Assembly: GCA_018658685.1 (NCBI GenBank) | Contig: JABHUT010000151.1 | Coordinates: 1 to 10,829, forward strand | From: Alphaproteobacteria bacterium | Lineage (GTDB): Bacteria; Pseudomonadota; Alphaproteobacteria; MED-G09 | Length of the DNA stretch: 10,829 nt | Direction: 5' to 3' | Shown here: in pieces, positions 7,664-10,829 of the stretch | How positions within the stretch are numbered: the first letter of the stretch is position 1 | How the letters are laid out: each line of letters opens with the position of its first letter | Translations under genes and position numbers: made by a program | Notes under the pieces: generated by a model | What the model was told of the DNA's origin: nothing | What the model saw: only the letters and a program-made list of their open reading frames with translations | The model's database searches: none

Positions 7664-8197
7664 TTATTCTTTAAATTTGCTATCTATTAAGACAGCAATC
7701 AATAAAGCAGGTTCAGTTCCATTGTTAACCCATGCGTGATTTGTACCTCTTTGGACTACTACATTAAATGGTTTGAGTTGAACCTCATCTTCGTCCAATA
7801 AAAGAGTTCCATCCCCTTCAAGTAATATAATATAATCAATTGTTTTAGTCTGGTGCATTGCATGGTGCTTAGAGGTATCAATTCTTTCATGTGCCGCTCC
7901 AATTTTTTCAAAAGCTAATGCCGCTGCCGCTTCTAATTTCTCTTTAGGAATACCATCTGGTGTTGGGTGAATGGCAAAATATCGAAATTTAGTTCCATTT
8001 TCAATTGGTGAGAGAATGATATCTATATCTGCCAAATCTTTATTACTTAGAGAGTTTATTTCTTTTCCATCAGTATTCCAGATTTCAAATAAACCTCCGA
8101 CATCCTCACCTATTGTTCTTGATGGTTTTCCATCAATCATAATAATTGATTTGCCGGCTTCATTATGTCCAGTTACAATTCTTCTTAAATTTTTCAT
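7664..8197 (-). CDS. Small cupin-domain protein
   Basis: A 177-residue protein with an N-terminal beta-rich extension (about 1-105) and a C-terminal single cupin barrel (about 106-173). Cupin motif 1 appears as MHQTKTIDYIILLEG, with His115 and with Asp121 in place of the usual Glu; the second His of the HxH pair is replaced by Thr117. Motif 2 is QRGTNHAWVNNG with His154, matching the H-x3-N ending. Metal binding is therefore plausible with a non-canonical ligand set (His115, Asp121, His154), but enzyme or sensor function is not evident. The ATG is preceded by GGAG (plus-strand CTCC within 8204-8208). It converges on the Rieske gene with a seven-base gap and no visible terminator, and probably belongs to the same catabolic cluster. 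Confidence 0.85.
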   Translation of the reverse strand: MKNLRRIVTGHNEAGKSIIMIDGKPSRTIGEDVGGLFEIWNTDGKEINSLSNKDLADIDIILSPIENGTKFRYFAIHPTPDGIPKEKLEAAAALAFEKIGAAHERIDTSKHHAMHQTKTIDYIILLEGDGTLLLDEDEVQLKPFNVVVQRGTNHAWVNNGTEPALLIAVLIDSKFKE

Positions 8198-8474
8198 TAA
8201 TTACTCCGTTATTGATATTTAATTAAACTATATAATATTCAACTATTGGTAATGATTTATGCAAATAGACTTCTAAGTTAGAATAAAATATGTATTTTTA
8301 TTATACTTATCCCCGTTATTCACATAATTATGTATAAGTTTTTCTTTTCTTTTTAAATATCCTAATAAAAAACTATCTCTTGAAGATTAAAAGTGGAAAC
8401 ATTCTAGTTAAGAATCTTTCGCAATAATAATAATTAATAAGAAAGCTTCGTCTCAATAATTTAGGGAGAAAAAA
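8198..8474. promoter_or_regulatory. Divergent intergenic region (277 bases) between cupin and secreted-protein genes
   Basis: This is the longest gene-free stretch, very AT-rich. It holds a 12-base perfect palindrome at 8322-8333 (ACATAATTATGT) lying between ACTTAT (8305-8310) and ATAAGT (8334-8339), a possible operator for either divergent gene. A candidate plus-strand promoter is TTGAAG at 8380-8385, 17 bases, TCTAGT at 8403-8408, each matching consensus at four of six positions; it would leave a leader of about 60 bases. A TATAAT at 8231-8236 lacks a good partner. AGGGAGA at 8462-8468 is the ribosome binding site of the gene at 8475. I see no open reading frame of note or RNA gene here. 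Confidence 0.35.
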
Positions 8475-9260
8475 ATGATTAAATTTACAAAACTTATAAT
8501 GGTATTTTCACTACTATTATCTTTACCATTGAGCGCTTTAAATGCCGCTCACCATGAATTAGGTAATGGTGTTCAATCTAATGCACCTTTTAGCATTCAA
8601 GCTCAAATGTGCAAACTCAATGAGGGTGTTACAATTGCTCAATACGACAAGCTTATAGAAAAATATATAAAATGGTCTAAAAAAAATGATGTAGAAACAT
8701 TTTTTGCCAGACAAACACCTCTATTTACTCATGATACTTTTAATATTTCATCAAAATATGATTTCGTTGAGTTTTTAGCAGCTCCTTTTGAAAAACAAGG
8801 AAAAGGCTGGGACTTATGGCTTGGAACTAAAGAAGGCCAAAAATTAAATGAGGAATGGCAAAGTCTTGCAACTTGTCATGTAAAAATGGGATCAGCTAAT
8901 TTTGTTTATGCAAATGAAAAAGCCCTCAATAAAGGAAATACAAGATATGCTCAGTGGAACTGGTGTAGTGTTAGAGATGGAAGAAAAGCTGAAGAGTTAA
9001 TAGCTTTTCATAAAAATGTAAGTGACTCCATGGCTGGTAATACAGATGCTATTGGATGGTTAACTTTTGTTCCTCAATTAGGAGGAGCCCATGTTCCAGA
9101 ATTTGCACATGTTATGCTCTATCCTGATGTTGAATCAGTAATGAAAAATGGCAAACGTTTAGCAGAGGGCGGCTGGAAAAGATTAAGAGAGTATGAAACT
9201 GAATATGCTAATTGCAGTGGTTCAATGCTCATGATCGAAAACGTTATGAATCGTCCATAA
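8475..9260 (+). CDS. Secreted protein of unrecognised family with two repeated alpha/beta units
   Basis: A 261-residue protein with a clear Sec signal peptide: a lysine-containing start, a hydrophobic core at about 7-22 and a likely cut after LNA (24/25), so the mature protein is periplasmic or outside. I do not recognise the family. The mature part reads as two similar halves, about 39-147 and 157-257. Each opens with a strand holding a Cys (QAQMCKLNEG; WNWCSVRDG), continues with a helix rich in Lys and Glu, and ends with a helix then a strand near a second Cys (ATCHVKMGSANFVY; ANCSGSMLMIEN). The cysteines are C46, C134, C164 and C247, spaced 88 and 83 apart within the halves, suggesting one disulfide per half. 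The pattern resembles a duplicated dimeric alpha/beta-barrel (ferredoxin-like) unit, an inference. The next gene, 25 bases on, has a similar plan. Confidence 0.8.
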   Translation: MIKFTKLIMVFSLLLSLPLSALNAAHHELGNGVQSNAPFSIQAQMCKLNEGVTIAQYDKLIEKYIKWSKKNDVETFFARQTPLFTHDTFNISSKYDFVEFLAAPFEKQGKGWDLWLGTKEGQKLNEEWQSLATCHVKMGSANFVYANEKALNKGNTRYAQWNWCSVRDGRKAEELIAFHKNVSDSMAGNTDAIGWLTFVPQLGGAHVPEFAHVMLYPDVESVMKNGKRLAEGGWKRLREYETEYANCSGSMLMIENVMNRP

Positions 9261-9285
9261 TAATTAAATTTTAAAAGGAAAAAAA

Positions 9286-9972
9286 ATGAAAAAAATTATT
9301 GTTAGTTTATTTGCATTTGCATTTCTGTTTGCCGGACAATTAATGGCAGCACCAATGCAGGCATATTATTGTTTTAATACGCAACAACCTGAAGTTATAA
9401 TTGAGGCTTTCGATGAAAATTTTGACGCCTTGGCCTCTAAAGGTGTTTCGACTCATAGACTTTATGAGTTTCACTTAAATGGCCAATATGGATTTACTCA
9501 TTGCATTGTGTCAGAAAATTCTGGTCCTGATGCATTCGAAAAAACTATTAAAACATTCCAAGGATCTGAAGAAGGTAGGGCGCTATTAGCTAAATTTTAT
9601 AGTGTTGCATCCGATGTTCTAAATGGTGCAGGCACCCCTTTAGCATCTGTTGGTGACGCTGTAACGCCTGTTGCAATGTTAATTGATATTCGTGCTAAAA
9701 ATAATAAACTCTTTGTTGAGGAATTAACTAAACTTATGAACTCGTCAGATCGTCAGGGAAGTATAAGCCTTTTTGAAGATACTTTTACTGGAGTTAAAGG
9801 GAGAACTCATTATGTGGTTATAGGCGGCTCTTCTTTAGATGAAGTTTTAAATAATTTTAGAGGAATTCTATCTAGTCCAGATGGTAAAGTTTTTCTTAAG
9901 AAAGCTCCTAAATTTAGGAAGGTAATGAATAAATCGTTAATTTATTTAGTTAAAACTTGGGAAGCAAGTTAG
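9286..9972 (+). CDS. Secreted protein of unrecognised family, duplicated unit related to its upstream neighbour
   Basis: A 228-residue protein with a strong Sec signal peptide (MKKIIVSLFAFAF core, likely cut near MAA, residues 20-22). I cannot assign a family. The mature part divides into two alignable halves, about 24-120 and 128-226. YGFTHCIVSE in the first matches KGRTHYVVIGG in the second, and FQGSEEGRALLAKF matches LSSPDGKVFLKKA. The first half has two cysteines (C29, C73) and the second has none. The GSEEGRAL segment also resembles GTKEGQKL of the upstream secreted protein, so the two genes probably share one fold and origin. AAGGA precedes the ATG and the gap between the genes is 25 bases, so they form an operon. 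A terminator follows at about 10012. A periplasmic binding or enzymatic role is possible, but nothing shows which. Confidence 0.8.
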   Translation: MKKIIVSLFAFAFLFAGQLMAAPMQAYYCFNTQQPEVIIEAFDENFDALASKGVSTHRLYEFHLNGQYGFTHCIVSENSGPDAFEKTIKTFQGSEEGRALLAKFYSVASDVLNGAGTPLASVGDAVTPVAMLIDIRAKNNKLFVEELTKLMNSSDRQGSISLFEDTFTGVKGRTHYVVIGGSSLDEVLNNFRGILSSPDGKVFLKKAPKFRKVMNKSLIYLVKTWEAS

Positions 9973-10000
9973 GTTTATTAATAAAATTTATTACTTGCTT
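9962..10000 (+). repeat. Inverted repeat across the stop codon of the second secreted-protein gene
   Basis: AAGCAAGT (9962-9969) and ACTTGCTT (9993-10000) are perfect 8-base inverted copies flanking a 23-base AT-rich loop that contains the TAG stop. There is no T run directly after it, so it is not a standard terminator by itself. It sits just upstream of the clear terminator and could be a 3'-end protecting hairpin. Confidence 0.45.
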
Positions 10001-10011
10001 GCAGTTAAAAT

Positions 10012-10039
10012 AAACCCCGCTATATTTTTGGCGGGGTTT
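10012..10039 (+). terminator. Rho-independent terminator after the secreted-protein pair
   Basis: A GC-rich stem AAACCCCGC (10012-10020) pairs perfectly with GCGGGGTTT (10031-10039) around a 10-base loop, followed by a T-rich tract (TTTTATTTT). The upstream side carries a matching A-rich stretch, so the structure could also work on the minus strand. In this AT-rich window the block of six G:C pairs is striking. It separates the secreted-protein operon from the MFS gene, which begins only 17 bases beyond, so that gene either has its promoter inside or before this region or relies on partial readthrough. Confidence 0.88.
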
Positions 10040-10055
10040 TATTTTGGGGAGAAAA

Positions 10056-10829
10056 ATGTCCGATCAATCTTTATGGCCGAATAAAAAATATGCTTGGTTT
10101 CTTACTACACTATTATTAATAACGTATACTGTATCTTTCATTGATAGAGCTATGATTAATCTTTTAATTGACCCTATCCGAGAGGATTTAGCTCTTTCGG
10201 ATATTCAGATGGGACAAATACTAGGGCCCGGGTTTATGATTAGTTACATACTTTTTAGCCTTCCCGTTGGCCGGATGGTAGATAAATTTAATAGAATTGC
10301 AGTTTTGATTGGTGGAATTCTTCTTTGGAGTATAGCAACAGCTGCTCATGGCTTTTCCAGCGATTATTATAGTTTATTTGTTTCTCGTGCTGGAGTAGGC
10401 GCCGGGGAGGCTGCAGTAACACCAGCTTCATGGTCTATTATTGCTGATTTATTTCGTCCTGAAGAAAGAGCTTTTCCAATGAGCTTTTATCTAATGGGTC
10501 CCTATATTGGTCAGGGCTTAGCACTTCTATTTGGTGGCTTCATAATACAACTTTATAAAGCTCCAGTTGAAATTTTTGGTTTTGTTCTCCAGCCATGGCA
10601 AATGATTTTTATACTTATTGCTATTCCAGGTTTTATTTTATCACTTGGCCTAGCTTTTCTCTCAGACCCAAAAAGAAAAGGTATTATAAATAAAGAAAAT
10701 CATAAAGAAGAGTCCTTTGTTGACGTCATTGCTTACATTAAGGGTAAATTTTCTGCTTACTTTACTTTGATGATTGCTGCATCTTTTATTGTTGTTCTTC
10801 TTTATACTTTTCAAGCTTGGGTCCCAACC
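10056..10829 (+). CDS. MFS transporter, N-terminal part (3' end outside window)
   Basis: The ATG at 10056 has GGGGAGA (10046-10052) just upstream and opens a frame that runs without a stop to the window end, 258 codons. The product is a major facilitator superfamily membrane protein. It has a short cytoplasmic N-terminus, six hydrophobic segments, a charged central loop (DPKRKG onward) and the beginning of a seventh segment. Signature elements are FIDRAMIN in the first helix, the motif-A loop GRMVDKFNR at residues 72-80 between helices two and three, and SRAGVGAGEAAVTPASW in the fourth helix. The first-helix and fourth-helix patterns recall the anion/organic-acid and Spinster-like branches that often carry carboxylates. 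Its position beside a catabolic cluster suggests uptake of that substrate, an inference. Confidence 0.88.
   Translation, partial: MSDQSLWPNKKYAWFLTTLLLITYTVSFIDRAMINLLIDPIREDLALSDIQMGQILGPGFMISYILFSLPVGRMVDKFNRIAVLIGGILLWSIATAAHGFSSDYYSLFVSRAGVGAGEAAVTPASWSIIADLFRPEERAFPMSFYLMGPYIGQGLALLFGGFIIQLYKAPVEIFGFVLQPWQMIFILIAIPGFILSLGLAFLSDPKRKGIINKENHKEESFVDVIAYIKGKFSAYFTLMIAASFIVVLLYTFQAWVPT

Noticed and set aside
7971..8222. 83-codon plus-strand frame opposite the cupin gene
   Set aside because: Antisense to a clear cupin coding region; the translation has no family features.
8231..8236. TATAAT in the cupin/secreted-protein gap as promoter of the secreted pair
   Set aside because: The upstream hexamer is poor, and it would leave a leader of more than 200 bases.

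Overview
The window is a clearly AT-rich, densely packed bacterial segment with no RNA genes, insertion sequences or CRISPR arrays that I can see. The low GC, short spacers, A-rich ribosome binding sites and gene content (2-oxoacid:acceptor oxidoreductase, Rieske oxygenase, D-aminoacylase-like amidohydrolase, NmrA, VOC and cupin proteins, secreted proteins, MFS transporter) suggest a free-living, probably marine pelagic proteobacterium of the SAR86 or similar streamlined kind. That placement is an inference from style and gene content, not from a marker gene.

Layout. (1) Bases 1-2961, plus strand: the tail of an unrecognised gene, then the two subunits of a thiamine-diphosphate 2-oxoacid:acceptor oxidoreductase (fused gamma-alpha chain, then beta chain), tightly packed with an ATGA overlap and a 4-base gap. 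(2) Bases 2958-4494, minus strand: a VOC/glyoxalase-fold protein followed by an NmrA-like NAD(P)-binding protein, converging on the beta subunit with shared stop-codon bases. (3) Bases 4584-7656, plus strand: a D-aminoacylase-type amidohydrolase and a Rieske non-heme iron oxygenase alpha subunit. (4) Bases 7664-8197, minus strand: a small cupin protein. (5) Bases 8475-9972, plus strand: two secreted proteins of unrecognised family, each apparently built from two copies of a similar alpha/beta unit. (6) A clear rho-independent terminator at about 10012-10039, then the start of an MFS transporter that runs off the window end.

How they may work together. The VOC, NmrA, amidohydrolase, Rieske and cupin genes look like a catabolic cluster for an organic molecule, perhaps aromatic and/or amide-bearing: oxygenation by the Rieske enzyme, hydrolysis by the amidohydrolase, and ring-processing or isomerising steps by the VOC and cupin proteins. 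The MFS protein is a plausible importer, and the secreted pair could act on or bind something in the periplasm. The substrate cannot be read from the sequence. No ferredoxin or reductase for the Rieske oxygenase and no transcription regulator lies in the window, so both must be elsewhere.

Most worth a second look: a Tyr in place of an expected iron-sulfur cysteine in the beta subunit, an amidohydrolase lacking two expected metal-binding histidine motifs, and the pair of secreted internally duplicated proteins.
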